Origin: Streptomyces himastatinicus ATCC 53653
GTDB lineage: Bacteria > Actinomycetota > Actinomycetes > Streptomycetales > Streptomycetaceae
Assembly: GCF_000158915.1 (NCBI RefSeq)
Contig: NZ_GG657754.1
Span: 3,689,371-3,745,754 of the forward strand
DNA length: 56,384 bases
Direction: 5' to 3'
A model generated the notes under the pieces. It ran no database searches. It was not told where the DNA came from and saw nothing but the letters and a program-made list of their open reading frames with translations. Each line of letters starts with the position of its first letter. Within the stretch, counting starts at the first letter, position 1. Made by a program: the position numbers and the translations under genes. Positions 38,039 to 46,757 of this stretch are shown here, one piece after another.

Positions 38039-38422
38039 CTAGGAGACCTCGATCTTGGCTGTCGCGTCGTAGAAGGAGAGGTGGTTCTTGATCTCGGGTA
38101 CGGCGTCGATCGGCTGCGGGTACGCCCAGACCACGTCGGGGCGCAGTTCGGCTCCGCTGTCCGGGCCGATGTACGTCCAGTACGCCGCCTCGCCCTTGAA
38201 GGGGCAGGTGGTGCGGGTGTCGGTGGGCTCGAACAGGGTGAGGTCCACGTCCTCCGGCGGGAGGTAGTAGCGCACGGGCAGGCCCGTCTCGTGGAGCAGC
38301 AGCGGGCGGTCCGTCTCGGCGACGACCTGGCCGTCGATGGTGACCTTCACGTGCTGCGTGCCGCGGGTCACGTCCACGCGGTGGCCGGAACCGGAGTTTG
38401 CGCCGGTGTGGGGGTGGGGCAT
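38039..38422 (-). CDS. DUF427 domain protein
   Basis: A 127-residue protein of the DUF427 family, a small beta-barrel. It has VKVTIDGQVVAETDRPLLLHETGLPVRYY split by the usual Pro-rich turn, then TTCPFKGEAAYWT and VVWAYPQP. ATG 38422 has GAGGAGG upstream. Function is undetermined in the family. Confidence 0.85.
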   Translation of the reverse strand: MPHPHTGANSGSGHRVDVTRGTQHVKVTIDGQVVAETDRPLLLHETGLPVRYYLPPEDVDLTLFEPTDTRTTCPFKGEAAYWTYIGPDSGAELRPDVVWAYPQPIDAVPEIKNHLSFYDATAKIEVS

Positions 38423-38466
38423 CGTCTCGTCCTCCTCGGAGGGTTCTGCTGGGGGCCGTACTCAGG

Positions 38467-38973
38467 TCAACGCTTGCCCTCGGGCGTTGATTCCGATGTT
38501 TCGTCGCGGGGCCAGGGGCGGCCGTCGTGGGCTTCGACCTCGCGGTTGAAGCGGGTCAGGACCTCGCCGAAGCGGGAGAGATCTTCTGGCGTCCAGTCTT
38601 CTAGCAGGCGGGCCAGGCCGGCGCGGCGGCAGTCGCGTTCGGCGGTGAGGCGTTCGGTGCCCAGGGCGGTGACGCGGAGCTTGCGGGCGAGGCCGCCGTC
38701 GGGGTCGGGGATGCGCTCGACCAGGCCGCCGCGCAGCAGGGTGCTGGTCTGGCGGTTGACGGTCGAGACGTCCAGCTGGAACGCGTCGGCGAGCTGGCCG
38801 ATCGACATCGCGCCCTCCGCGTCCAGGCGGGAGAGGACGAGGTAGGCGGAGCGGTCGAGGCGGTCGGGCGTGGGGGGCGCGCAGGGGTCGTCAGCAGATG
38901 CCTTGCGGTCTCGGGGCGTCAGTACGTGGCACCTGGCTACCAGCATCAATTCGCGTTCCAGCCGCTCCAGCAC
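38467..38973 (-). CDS. MarR-family transcriptional regulator
   Basis: A 168-residue winged-helix regulator. The helix-turn-helix is in MSIGQLADAFQLDVSTVNRQ and the wing in RIPDPDGGLARKLRV. GTG 38973 has a strong GAGGAGG site eight bases upstream; in-frame ATG 39000 lacks one. It is divergent from the MFS transporter at 39087, with a palindrome between them. The likely circuit is ligand-relieved repression of the pump and of itself. Confidence 0.9.
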   Translation of the reverse strand: MLERLERELMLVARCHVLTPRDRKASADDPCAPPTPDRLDRSAYLVLSRLDAEGAMSIGQLADAFQLDVSTVNRQTSTLLRGGLVERIPDPDGGLARKLRVTALGTERLTAERDCRRAGLARLLEDWTPEDLSRFGEVLTRFNREVEAHDGRPWPRDETSESTPEGKR

Positions 38974-39012
38974 GCTTCCTCCTCGTCGCCCCCGCTCCAT
39001 GAAACAGAAGTG

Positions 39013-39042
39013 TGCACGATACACATCATGTGTAGGATGCAC
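39013..39042. promoter_or_regulatory. MarR-type operator between the regulator and the pump
   Basis: A perfect core ACACAT-C-ATGTGT (39021-39033) is embedded in a longer imperfect palindrome, GTGCA at the left arm end and TGCAC at the right. It lies between the divergent MarR and MFS starts, the expected place for MarR binding. Confidence 0.75.
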
Positions 39043-39086
39043 ATCTCCCACTCATCCCTGTTGTACCGCTTGGAGGCCGCATCCGC

Positions 39087-41408
39087 ATGGCCCAGTCAGC
39101 CCCAGCCCGCGTCGAGGAGCCCTTGAGCGCCGCGCCGGCCACCGGCTCGTCGCTTCCGCGGCGCGAGGTCGGTGGCGGTTTCGTGGCGGTGCTCGCGTTC
39201 TGCGGTATCGCCGTGTCGGTGATGCAGACGCTGGTCGTCCCGCTCGTGAGCGAGCTGCCGCAGCTTCTGCACACCACCAGCTCGAACGCGTCCTGGGTGG
39301 TCACCTCGACCCTGCTCGCCGGGGCCGTCTCGACTCCCGTCATGGGGCGGCTCGGGGACATGTTCGGCAAGCGCCGGATGCTGATGGTCGCGCTGACGCT
39401 GCTCGTCGTCGGCTCGCTGACCTGCGCCGTCACCTCCGAGCTGGTGGTGATGGTGGTCGGCCGGGCCATCCAGGGCGGGGCGATGGGCGCCATTCCGCTG
39501 GGCATCAGCATCATGCGGGACGAGCTGCCGCCGCAGAAGCTGGGCTCGGCGATGGCCCTGATGAGCTCCTCGCTCGGGATCGGCGGTGCGCTGGGGCTGC
39601 CGGCCGCCGCCTTCGTCGCGCAGCACACCAGCTGGCACGTGCTGTTCTACGGGGCCGCCGGGCTGGGCGCGATATCGATCGCGCTGGTGCTGGCCGTCGT
39701 ACCGGAGTCCGCCGTACGCACCCCGAGCCGCTTCGACCTGCTCGGCACGATCGGGCTGACGGCCGGGCTCGTCTGTCTGCTGCTGCCCATCACCAAGGGC
39801 GGCGACTGGGGCTGGGCGAGCGGTACGACGCTCGGGCTGTTCGGCGCGGCCGCGGTGATCCTGCTCCTGTGGGGCCTCTTCGAGCTGCGCACCACCGAAC
39901 CGCTGGTCGACCTGCGAACCACCGCCCGCCGCCAGGTGCTGCTGACCAACCTCGCCTCGATCATGGTCGGCTTCTCGTTCTACGCGATGTCGCTGATCCT
40001 GCCGCAGCTGCTCCAGCTGCCGGAGGCCACCGGCTACGGCCTCGGCCAGTCGATGGTCATGGCGGGGCTGTACTTCGCACCGATGGGCGTGGCGATGATG
40101 CTGGTCTCGCCGCTGTCCGCGCGCATCAACGCGGCCCGCGGCCCCAAGGTCTCGCTGATCAGCGGCATCATCGTGATCGGTGCGACGTACGGCGCGGGCC
40201 TGGTGATGATCGACCACATCTGGCAGATCGTGGTGCTGTCCACCGCGCTCGGCGTCGGCATCGGCATCGCGTACTCGGCCATGCCGACCCTGATCGTCAG
40301 CGCCGTACCGGCCCGTGAGACGGGCGCGGCGAACGGTCTGAACACCCTGATGCGGTCCATCGGCATGTCCACCTCCAGCGCGGTGGTCGGGGTGATCCTG
40401 GCCCGCCAGACGACGGACTTCGGCGGGGTCGCGCTGCCGAGCAAGGACGGCTTCCAGATGTCGTTCATGGTGGCGTGCGCGGCCTCGGTCGTCGGGCTGG
40501 TGATCGCCTTCTGTCTGCCGGGGCGGCGGCGCGTCCCGGGCGGTGTCCCGGGCAGTGTCTCGTCCGCGCCTGCGCCCGCGCCGAAGCCCGAGCCTGTCGT
40601 CGAGACGGCGGAGAAGGTCGAGCAGGAGGACGCCGTCCCCGCCCTCACCGGCAGCGTCATCCACGGCCGGGTCCTCGGTTCCGACGGCGCCCCGCTGGCC
40701 GACGCCGCCGTCACCCTGATCGACACCGGCGGCCGCCAGCTCGGCCGTACGGTCAGCGGGCGCGACGGCGAGTACACCGTGGCCGCGCCCGGCACCGCGA
40801 GCGTCGTCCTCATCGGCTCGGCCCCCGGGCACCGGCCGCAGGCCGCCACGCTGCTGGTGTCGGACGTCCCGGTCGTCTGCGATCTACGGCTCGCCGGAGG
40901 CGGCGGGCTGACCGGGTCCGTACGGGCCGAGGGCGGCGGGCCGCTGGCCGGGGCCACCGCCACCGCGACCGGCGCGGACGGCGAGGTGGCGGGTTCGGCG
41001 ACGGCCGACGAGAAGGGTGAGTTCGCGCTCCCGGAGCTGGCCTCCGGCGCGTACACACTCACCCTCAGCGCCGACGGACACCGTCCGCACGCCACCCAGG
41101 TCGAGCTGACCGCCGGTGAGCCGCTGCGGGTCGACGTGGCGCTGACGCCCGCGGCCCGGGTCCGGGGCACCGTACGTGACCAGGGCGGACAGCCGCTGGA
41201 GGACGCCCGCGTGGCGCTGCTGGACGCCTCCGGCGACGTCGTCGGGCAGTCCATCACGGGCGCGGACGGGACCTTCGGGTTCGAGGGGCTGACCGGTGAG
41301 CACTACACGGTGGTCGCCAGCGGTTACGCACCGGCCACCCGGCCGGTCACGGTCGGCGCCGACGCCCCGGAGGCCCGGGACGTGGACTTCCTGCTCAGCC
41401 ACGGCTGA
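39087..41408 (+). CDS. MFS drug transporter fused to C-terminal carboxypeptidase-regulatory-like repeats
   Basis: A 773-residue protein. The first 490 residues are a 14-helix-type MFS (DHA2) pump, with GRLGDMFGKRRM in the loop 2-3 motif and GGALGLPAAAFV in motif C. After a Pro/Ala linker, residues about 520-770 hold three beta-sandwich repeats of the carboxypeptidase-regulatory or CNA-B-like type (VIHGRVLGSDGAPLADAAV, GGLTGSVRAEGGGPLAGA, RVRGTVRDQGGQPLEDAR). The repeats would sit next to the membrane; their side depends on helix number. The gene is controlled by the adjacent MarR. Confidence 0.9.
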   Translation: MAQSAPARVEEPLSAAPATGSSLPRREVGGGFVAVLAFCGIAVSVMQTLVVPLVSELPQLLHTTSSNASWVVTSTLLAGAVSTPVMGRLGDMFGKRRMLMVALTLLVVGSLTCAVTSELVVMVVGRAIQGGAMGAIPLGISIMRDELPPQKLGSAMALMSSSLGIGGALGLPAAAFVAQHTSWHVLFYGAAGLGAISIALVLAVVPESAVRTPSRFDLLGTIGLTAGLVCLLLPITKGGDWGWASGTTLGLFGAAAVILLLWGLFELRTTEPLVDLRTTARRQVLLTNLASIMVGFSFYAMSLILPQLLQLPEATGYGLGQSMVMAGLYFAPMGVAMMLVSPLSARINAARGPKVSLISGIIVIGATYGAGLVMIDHIWQIVVLSTALGVGIGIAYSAMPTLIVSAVPARETGAANGLNTLMRSIGMSTSSAVVGVILARQTTDFGGVALPSKDGFQMSFMVACAASVVGLVIAFCLPGRRRVPGGVPGSVSSAPAPAPKPEPVVETAEKVEQEDAVPALTGSVIHGRVLGSDGAPLADAAVTLIDTGGRQLGRTVSGRDGEYTVAAPGTASVVLIGSAPGHRPQAATLLVSDVPVVCDLRLAGGGGLTGSVRAEGGGPLAGATATATGADGEVAGSATADEKGEFALPELASGAYTLTLSADGHRPHATQVELTAGEPLRVDVALTPAARVRGTVRDQGGQPLEDARVALLDASGDVVGQSITGADGTFGFEGLTGEHYTVVASGYAPATRPVTVGADAPEARDVDFLLSHG

Positions 41409-41428
41409 GTCACGGCTGAGTCTGCCGT

Positions 41429-41460
41429 CCAGCCCGGTCCGTGGTCACGGGCCGGGCTGG
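41429..41460 (+). terminator. Terminator after the MFS-fusion gene
   Basis: A near-perfect hairpin: CCAGCCCGG/CCGGGCTGG outside and CCGTG/CACGG inside, 20 bases past the stop. Confidence 0.8.
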
Positions 41461-41534
41461 ACGGCTGTCGGTGGTCGTGAGCACGGGTGGCCGCGGGCGC
41501 AGCCCGCACCCGCCCCCGGCGGTGCTGGTCCCGC

Positions 41535-41765
41535 TCATTCCTCGGGCAGGCTCTCCCACGCCTCGCCCTTGCGGAACAGCTCGTATCCCTCCGCGTCCGC
41601 GATCGACTCCGCCTCCGCGCGGCTGCGCACCGAGATCTCGTAGGTGTGGCTGTCGACCGTCGCGTGGACGCCCTTGCCGTCGGTGATCGTTTCGATCGAG
41701 TGCGTCTCGTAGATGACGCGCCCCGGCTCGGTCTTGCTCCAGACCACGTGCATGCTCACTGCCAT
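41535..41765 (-). CDS. Small conserved-looking protein, 76 residues
   Basis: A soluble protein with a beta-rich pattern (HVVWSKTEPGRVIYETHSIETI, HATVDSHTYEISVRS) and a helical end (AEAESIADAEGYELFRKG). ATG 41765 follows GGAG; ATG 41753 is an alternative. The family is not recognised. It lies downstream of the second MFS gene on the same strand with a 52-bp gap. Confidence 0.6.
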   Translation of the reverse strand: MAVSMHVVWSKTEPGRVIYETHSIETITDGKGVHATVDSHTYEISVRSRAEAESIADAEGYELFRKGEAWESLPEE

Positions 41766-41817
41766 CGGACCACTCCCGAAGACGAGCCCCCTGAATTCAG
41801 GGTCTCACGGCACGCGG

Positions 41818-43053
41818 CTACCGCCTTCCGAAGATCGCCACATGCACGAGCGCCAGGACCGCGAGCGCTCCCCCGAACCACATGACGCCGACGAGCGCGA
41901 TCCCGTCCGCCGCCCGGCCACCGAGCAGCGCGCCCAGCGATATCGCGATGTTGAAGACGCAGACGAACAGCGCCGAGGCGGCCTCCCGTGTGTCCGGCGC
42001 CGCGTGCAGCACCCAGGTCTGCGAGGTCACCGAGACCCCGCCGTACGCCAGCCCCCACAGCACCAGCAGCGTGATCGCCCCGCCGAGGGTGCCGCCCGCG
42101 ACCGGGACGAGCAGGACCGCGGTGGCCAGGACGGTGAAGATGACCATGAGGGTGCGGCGCGGGTCGCGGTGGGCGGTGGCGCCCGCCAGGAAGTTCCCGG
42201 CGATGCCCGCCACGCCGTACGCCAGCAGCAGGGTGCTGATCAGCCCCGTACGTACGCCGGACACGTTCTCGAGCACCGGGCGTACGTAGGTGTACGCGCC
42301 GAAGTGGCCGGTGACCAGCAGCAGCGTGGTGATCAGCCCGACCCGCAGCCGGGCGTTGCGGAACAGCCCCGGCACCTCGCGCAGCCGGATCGTCTCGGTG
42401 GCGGGCAGCGGCGGCAGGGTGACGGCGAGGGCCGCGGCGATCGCCAGCGCCAGCGCGCCCATCCCGCCGAACGCGGCGCGCCAGTGGACCAGGTCGCCGA
42501 TCAGCGTCCCGACCGGTACGCCCAGGACGGAGGCGACGGCGATCCCGCTGAAGACCAACGAGGTGGCGTGGCCCGCGGACTTCTCCGGCACCAGCCGTAC
42601 GGCAAGCCCCGCGGCCAGGGACCACACCCCGCCGATGCACACCCCGACCAGCACCCGGGACAGCAGCAGTACGGCGAAATTGGGGGCGAGGGCGGAGGCC
42701 AGGTTGGCCGCCGCGAGGAGTCCCATCAGGCCGCACAGCACCAGTCGGCGGTCGAGGCGGGCGACGGTGACGGTCAGGAGGGGCGCGGCGACCGCGGCGA
42801 CCAGCCCCGGCACGGTCATGGCCAGGCCCGCCATACCGGGCGAGACCCGCAGCGCGGAGCCGATGGAAGTGAGCAGGCCGACCGGGAGCATCTCGGTGGT
42901 GACGACGGAGAAGGTGCCGAACGCCACGGCGACGACGGCGAGCCAGGCTCTGAGCGGCGAGTGCGGCGAGTGCGGCGAGTGCGCGGGCGCGGCTGACCCA
43001 GATGCGCCTGCCGGAGCGGTTCGTTCCGTGGTAGGGGGCGTGGAATTCGACAT
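41818..43053 (-). CDS. MFS transporter, DHA1 drug-efflux type
   Basis: A 411-residue 12-helix MFS protein. The N-terminus has a Pro/His/Ser repeat (HSPHSPHSP) encoded by three tandem 9-bp units near 42954-42981. FSVVTTEMLPVGLL in helix 1 and GLAMTVPGLVAAVAAPLL are typical of the chloramphenicol/AraJ-like group, and FSGIAVASVLGVPVGTLIG is motif C. It is divergent from the broken LysR gene, a classic regulator-target pair. Confidence 0.88.
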   Translation of the reverse strand: MSNSTPPTTERTAPAGASGSAAPAHSPHSPHSPLRAWLAVVAVAFGTFSVVTTEMLPVGLLTSIGSALRVSPGMAGLAMTVPGLVAAVAAPLLTVTVARLDRRLVLCGLMGLLAAANLASALAPNFAVLLLSRVLVGVCIGGVWSLAAGLAVRLVPEKSAGHATSLVFSGIAVASVLGVPVGTLIGDLVHWRAAFGGMGALALAIAAALAVTLPPLPATETIRLREVPGLFRNARLRVGLITTLLLVTGHFGAYTYVRPVLENVSGVRTGLISTLLLAYGVAGIAGNFLAGATAHRDPRRTLMVIFTVLATAVLLVPVAGGTLGGAITLLVLWGLAYGGVSVTSQTWVLHAAPDTREAASALFVCVFNIAISLGALLGGRAADGIALVGVMWFGGALAVLALVHVAIFGRR

Positions 43054-43109
43054 GACTCAAATGAACCGCCGCCCCCGGCCGGGAACAACGCCGAAGTCTT
43101 CAGTCTTCT

Positions 43110-43124
43110 ATGAGCGAGACTCAT
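43110..43124. promoter_or_regulatory. LysR-type binding site candidate
   Basis: ATGAG-n5-CTCAT contains the T-n11-A pattern (T43111, A43123) of LysR regulators. It lies 20 bases before the lysR start and 57 bases before the divergent MFS start. Confidence 0.5.
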
Positions 43125-43143
43125 GGATCAGTGGAGGGAAGCC

Positions 43144-44147
43144 GTGTCCGGGCTGGAGATGCGCGAACTGGAGTGTTTTCTCGCGCTCAGCGAGGAGTTG
43201 CACTCGGGCGCGCGGCGGAGCGGCTGTACGTGTCGCAGAGCAGAGTCAGCCAGTTGCTGCGCGCGCTGGAGGGGCGGATCGGCGCCCGGCTGCTCGACCG
43301 CACCAGCCGACGGGTGCGGCTGACCCCGCTGGGCGAGCGGTTCCTGGCCGAACTGCGGCCCGCGTACGACGCACTGTCCGGGGCGGTCGAGGGGGCCAGG
43401 GGCGCGGCGCGCGGACTCACGGGCGTGCTGCGCGTCGGCTTCCAAGGGGCCGCCGACGAGCGGGTGATGGCCGCGCTGGCGGCCGTCCGGGAACGGCATC
43501 CCGGCTGCGAACCGGAGACCGTGGAGATCCCGATGGCCGATCCGTTCGGCGCGGTGCGGGAGGGTGAGGTGGACGCGGCGATCGTCTGTCTGCCGGTCGA
43601 GGAACCGGAACTGGTCCTCGGCCCGGTCTTCTCCCGGCAGCCGCAGACGCTGCTGGTCCGCGCCGGGCACCGGCTGGCGGCGGGGAGGCGGGAGCCGGGG
43701 CGGGAGCGGGGCGCGGTGGACGCCGAGGAGCTGGCCGACTGCCCGCTCGTCGCCCCGTCCGACCCCGCGCCGCGCTACTGGCGGGAGTTCATGGCCCCGC
43801 CCGTCACCCCCGACGGCCGCCCGATCCCCCGCGGCCCGCGGGTGCGCACCCTCCAGGAGGGGCTGACGGCGGTCGCGGCGGGCCGGGGCGGGATGCTGCT
43901 GTGCGCGCCGACCGCCGAGTACCACGGGCGCCGCGACATCACGCCGCTCCCGGTGACGGGGCTGCCGGACTCGATGCTGGGCCTGGTGTGGCGGCGAGGC
44001 GGTGAGACAGCGCGGATACGGGCGCTGCGGCGGGCCGTGGAGGAGGAGTGCGGGGCCTTTGCATCAGCCCGTCCAGATCCGCTGAAGCGCCCGGTAGTCG
44101 AACGCGGCGATGCCCTCCTCACGGAGGATGTGGCGCGCCTGCGATGA
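43144..44147 (+). pseudogene. LysR-family regulator with a frameshift in the DNA-binding helix
   Basis: The first 20 residues (VSGLEMRELECFLALSEELH) are in one frame from GTG 43144, with GGAGGG upstream. The rest (GRAAERLYVSQSRVSQLL through the effector domain) is in another. One T is missing near 43204: CAC TC GGG where CAC TTC GGG would restore a normal LysR helix-turn-helix. The effector domain to about 44060 is intact (VLRVGFQGAADERV, AAIVCLPVEEPEL). This is either a true pseudogene or a single-base sequencing error. The annotated stop overlaps the tail of the opposite-strand frame. Confidence 0.8.
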
Positions 44148-44792
44148 GGTCAGGAAGGCGTGGTCGGGGCCCAACGGGACGGCACGGTCCGCCGGGTCGG
44201 CGAGGCGGGGTCCGCCGGGTCGACGGGGCTCAGCGCGTCGGCAGGGCCCAGCAACTCGGTCGACGTGACCACCCGGGGCGGAAGCAGGCCCTGTCGCGTC
44301 GCCAGGGCCCATTGGGCGGCGTGGTCCGCCGCGTCGGCGGAGCCCAACGCGTCGTCGGCGGGGCCCATCGAGTCGGCACGGTCCGCCGGGGCGACACGTC
44401 CGCCGCATCGGCGGCACCATCGCGTCGCGGGCCCCCAGCAGCCCGGTGGACGTGACCACCCCCGGGATCGGGGCCCATCGGGTCGGCAGCAGGACCCATC
44501 GCACCGTCAGGGCCCATCGGGACGACGGGGCCCGTCCGGTCGGCACGGCCCATCCGGCCGTCAGGGCCCATCGGCTCGGCACGGTCCGCCGCATCGGCGG
44601 CACCCAGCACGTCGCGGGCCCCCAGCAGCCCGGTGGACGTGGCCACCCGGGGCGCGGGGCCCGTCGAGGCGTCGGGGCCCAACGGGTCGGCGCGGTCCGC
44701 CGCGTCGGCGGGGCCCCTCCGGTCGGCGGCGGGGCCCACCGGGGCGGCGGGCCCTCCACGTCGGTGGGGTCCGTCGCGTCGGCGGGGCCCAA
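44064..44792 (-). CDS. Repeat-expanded low-complexity frame, possibly a decayed gene
   Basis: The last 35 codons (DHAFLTSSQARHILREEGI...RIWTG) look like a genuine soluble C-terminus. The upstream 200 codons are Pro/Arg/Ala/Asp/Gly low-complexity produced by DNA repeats. The same peptide, TSTGLLGARD, appears in different minus-strand frames in successive repeat copies, so indels have shifted the frame at least once. I doubt that a functional protein is made. The family of the C-terminus is not recognised. It lies directly downstream of the GNAT gene. Confidence 0.35.
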   Translation of the reverse strand: MGPADATDPTDVEGPPPRWAPPPTGGAPPTRRTAPTRWAPTPRRAPRPGWPRPPGCWGPATCWVPPMRRTVPSRWALTAGWAVPTGRAPSSRWALTVRWVLLPTRWAPIPGVVTSTGLLGARDAMVPPMRRTCRPGGPCRLDGPRRRRVGLRRRGGPRRPMGPGDATGPASAPGGHVDRVAGPCRRAEPRRPGGPRLADPADRAVPLGPDHAFLTSSQARHILREEGIAAFDYRALQRIWTG

Positions 44793-44830
44793 CGCATCGG
44801 CGGCAGCGCCCGACGCATCGGCGCCCCGGG
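44160..44830. repeat. Degenerate direct-repeat array
   Basis: Two units of about 69 bp (44398-44466 and 44584-44653) are nearly identical and include GGGCCCCCAGCAGCCCGG. A degenerate third copy lies at 44244-44280. Between them GGGCCCATCGG-like and TCCGCCGCGTCGGCGG-like motifs recur many times. The two main copies differ by a 1-bp indel, which changes the reading frame between them. Confidence 0.8.
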
Positions 44831-44834
44831 CTCC

Positions 44835-45347
44835 TCAGAGGGTGTCCCTGCGCATGCACACCCGGGGCCATCGGTCCAGGCCGTGTCCGGCCTCGCTGTG
44901 ACGAATCTGCCACAGTCCGGGGGTCAGTTCGTCCTCCGTCAGGGTCCGGAAGCCGCAACGGGACGCGTAGTAGGGGGCGTTCCACGCCACGTCCACGAAG
45001 GTGGTCAGGGTCAGCGCGGGTACGCCGTCGGCGGCGGCTCGCGCCGCGACGTGCTCGATCAGCGCCCGGCCCACTCCGCGGCGGGCGCTGTCCGGGTGCA
45101 CCGAGATCTGCTCGATGTGCGTGTTCCCGTCGACGGGGTCGGTGATCACGTAGGCCATGGCCCGGTCCGTGTCGTCCACCGCGACCCAGGCCCGCCCGGC
45201 GCGCTGGTAGCGCCCCAGCTCCGCCAGGGTCGGCGGCTCGTCGTCGGCGATCTCGTCCATCCCGATGTCCCGGAAGCACCGGCCGGCGGCGCGCTCTATG
45301 TCCTGGAGATGGGGAAGTTCCTCGATGGTGCTCGTTCGAATCCGCAC
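44835..45347 (-). CDS. GNAT-family N-acetyltransferase
   Basis: A 170-residue GCN5-related acetyltransferase. The acetyl-CoA pyrophosphate loop is SARRGVGRALIEH after the strand IEQISVHPD, and motif B is APYYASRCGF. GTG 45347 (VRIRTSTIEEL) is the start; the longer frame upstream is non-coding. The C-terminal RHSEAGHGLDRWPRVCM extension occurs in several streptomycete members. Substrate unknown. An imperfect hairpin at 45388-45426 lies upstream. Confidence 0.85.
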   Translation of the reverse strand: MRIRTSTIEELPHLQDIERAAGRCFRDIGMDEIADDEPPTLAELGRYQRAGRAWVAVDDTDRAMAYVITDPVDGNTHIEQISVHPDSARRGVGRALIEHVAARAAADGVPALTLTTFVDVAWNAPYYASRCGFRTLTEDELTPGLWQIRHSEAGHGLDRWPRVCMRRDTL

Positions 45348-45744
45348 CTCACCATCATCCTCCGGATTCCCCGGGCGGAGGTACGGACAAAGGGGTGCCC
45401 CCCACCGCCGTGGAGAGCACCCTTTGGCCGTTCTTTCACACGACCGCCCCCGGCCCGGGCCATCCCCACATGACCTCGGCAATTCCGGTGGCGGTGATCA
45501 AAAACTTAGCAAGCCATCGGTAACGGGTCGGTGGTGGAATGGTGATCATTGTGCTCCGACTCAACTTCTCTTCGTACGACGGGCGTTAGATGACCGTGGG
45601 AGGCCGGGGTGGTACCGGCTGTTCGGGTAGGGGCGGGGTTCCGTATAGGGGGATCCCGAGGTGGGCAGTCACCCATTCGAGGGATTCAATGGTTGACGCA
45701 GGAAACCACTGCGGATCCCCCCACGTGAAAGGCCCAGTTCCACC
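45348..45744. other. Intergenic region upstream of the agmatinase-family gene
   Basis: A 397-bp gap between divergent genes. It has an imperfect hairpin (CAAAGGGGTGC 45388-45398 and GCACCCTTTG 45417-45426) and a possible gene fragment at 45586-45728. Promoters for both neighbours must lie here but are not obvious. Confidence 0.45.
45586..45728 (-). pseudogene. Possible gene fragment without a start codon
   Basis: About 47 codons on the minus strand read like a real protein tail ([32 protein letters not shown]) ending in TAA. No ATG, GTG or TTG lies in frame before it until well inside the agmatinase gene. It may be the remnant of a gene whose 5' part was lost. Family not recognised. Confidence 0.3.
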
Positions 45745-46752
45745 ATGAACGCGATCCCCTGCGATCCGGCCATGCCCATTCCTCCCGAGGACACCGACCG
45801 CACCCTGCACTTTGCGGGGCCCGCCACGTTCGGGCGGGTGCCGCGGCTGGATCAGGTCGGCACGACGGATATCGCCGTGGTCGGGGTGCCGTTCGACGCC
45901 GGTGTGTCGTACCGGCCGGGCGCCCGGTTCGGCGGAAACGCGATCCGGGAGGCGTCGCGGCTGCTGCGCCCGTACAACCCGGCACAGGACGCGTACCCGT
46001 TCCACTACGTCCAGGTCGCGGACGCCGGTGACATCACCGCCAATCCGCACAACCTCAACGAGGCCGTCGACGCCATCGAGGCGGGCGCGGAAGAGCTGTT
46101 GTGTACCGGCGCCCAGCTGATGACGCTGGGCGGCGATCACACCATCGCGCTGCCGGTCCTGCGCGCGGTGGCCCGCAAGCACGGTCCGGTGGCGCTGCTG
46201 CACTTCGACGCACACCTGGACACCTGGGACACGTACTTCGGCGCCGAATACACCCATGGAACCCCGTTCCGCCGGGCCGTCGAGGAGGGCATCCTCGACA
46301 CCTCCGCCCTCTCGCACGTCGGCACCCGCGGCCCGCTGTACAGCAAGGAGGACCTGGACGAGGACACCAAGCTGGGCTTCGGGATCGTCACCTCGGCCGA
46401 TGTGATGCGACGCGGGGTCGACGAGGTGGTGCAGCAGCTCAAGGAGCGGATCGGCAAGCGGCCGCTCTACATCTCGGTGGACATCGACGTCCTGGACCCC
46501 GCGCACGCCCCCGGCACCGGCACCCCCGAGGCGGGCGGCCTCACCTCCCGCGAACTGCTGGAGATCGTGCGCGGCCTGGCCGACTGCCACCTGGTCTCCG
46601 CCGACCTGGTGGAGGTCGCCCCGGCGTACGACCACGCCGACATCACCTCCGTGGCCGCCTCGCACACCGCGTACGAGCTGGTCACCCTCATGTCCCGGCA
46701 GATCGCCTTCCTCCGGTGGGTGGAGGAGCAGAAGCAGGCGCAGCCGGCGTAA
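45745..46752 (+). CDS. speB: Agmatinase-family ureohydrolase
   Basis: A 335-residue arginase-superfamily enzyme. Manganese ligands are seen in [19 protein letters not shown] and [19 protein letters not shown]. The last motif is the agmatinase or guanidino-acid hydrolase type rather than arginase. It hydrolyses agmatine, or a related guanidine compound such as guanidinobutyrate, to urea and an amine. ATG 45745 is the start. It is transcribed away from GNAT and convergent with the next gene. The exact substrate cannot be told from sequence. Confidence 0.85.
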   Translation: MNAIPCDPAMPIPPEDTDRTLHFAGPATFGRVPRLDQVGTTDIAVVGVPFDAGVSYRPGARFGGNAIREASRLLRPYNPAQDAYPFHYVQVADAGDITANPHNLNEAVDAIEAGAEELLCTGAQLMTLGGDHTIALPVLRAVARKHGPVALLHFDAHLDTWDTYFGAEYTHGTPFRRAVEEGILDTSALSHVGTRGPLYSKEDLDEDTKLGFGIVTSADVMRRGVDEVVQQLKERIGKRPLYISVDIDVLDPAHAPGTGTPEAGGLTSRELLEIVRGLADCHLVSADLVEVAPAYDHADITSVAASHTAYELVTLMSRQIAFLRWVEEQKQAQPA

Positions 46753-46757
46753 GGCGC

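Noticed and set aside
44160..44830. CRISPR array
   Set aside because: Repeats are long, irregular and degenerate, with no uniform spacers and no cas genes.
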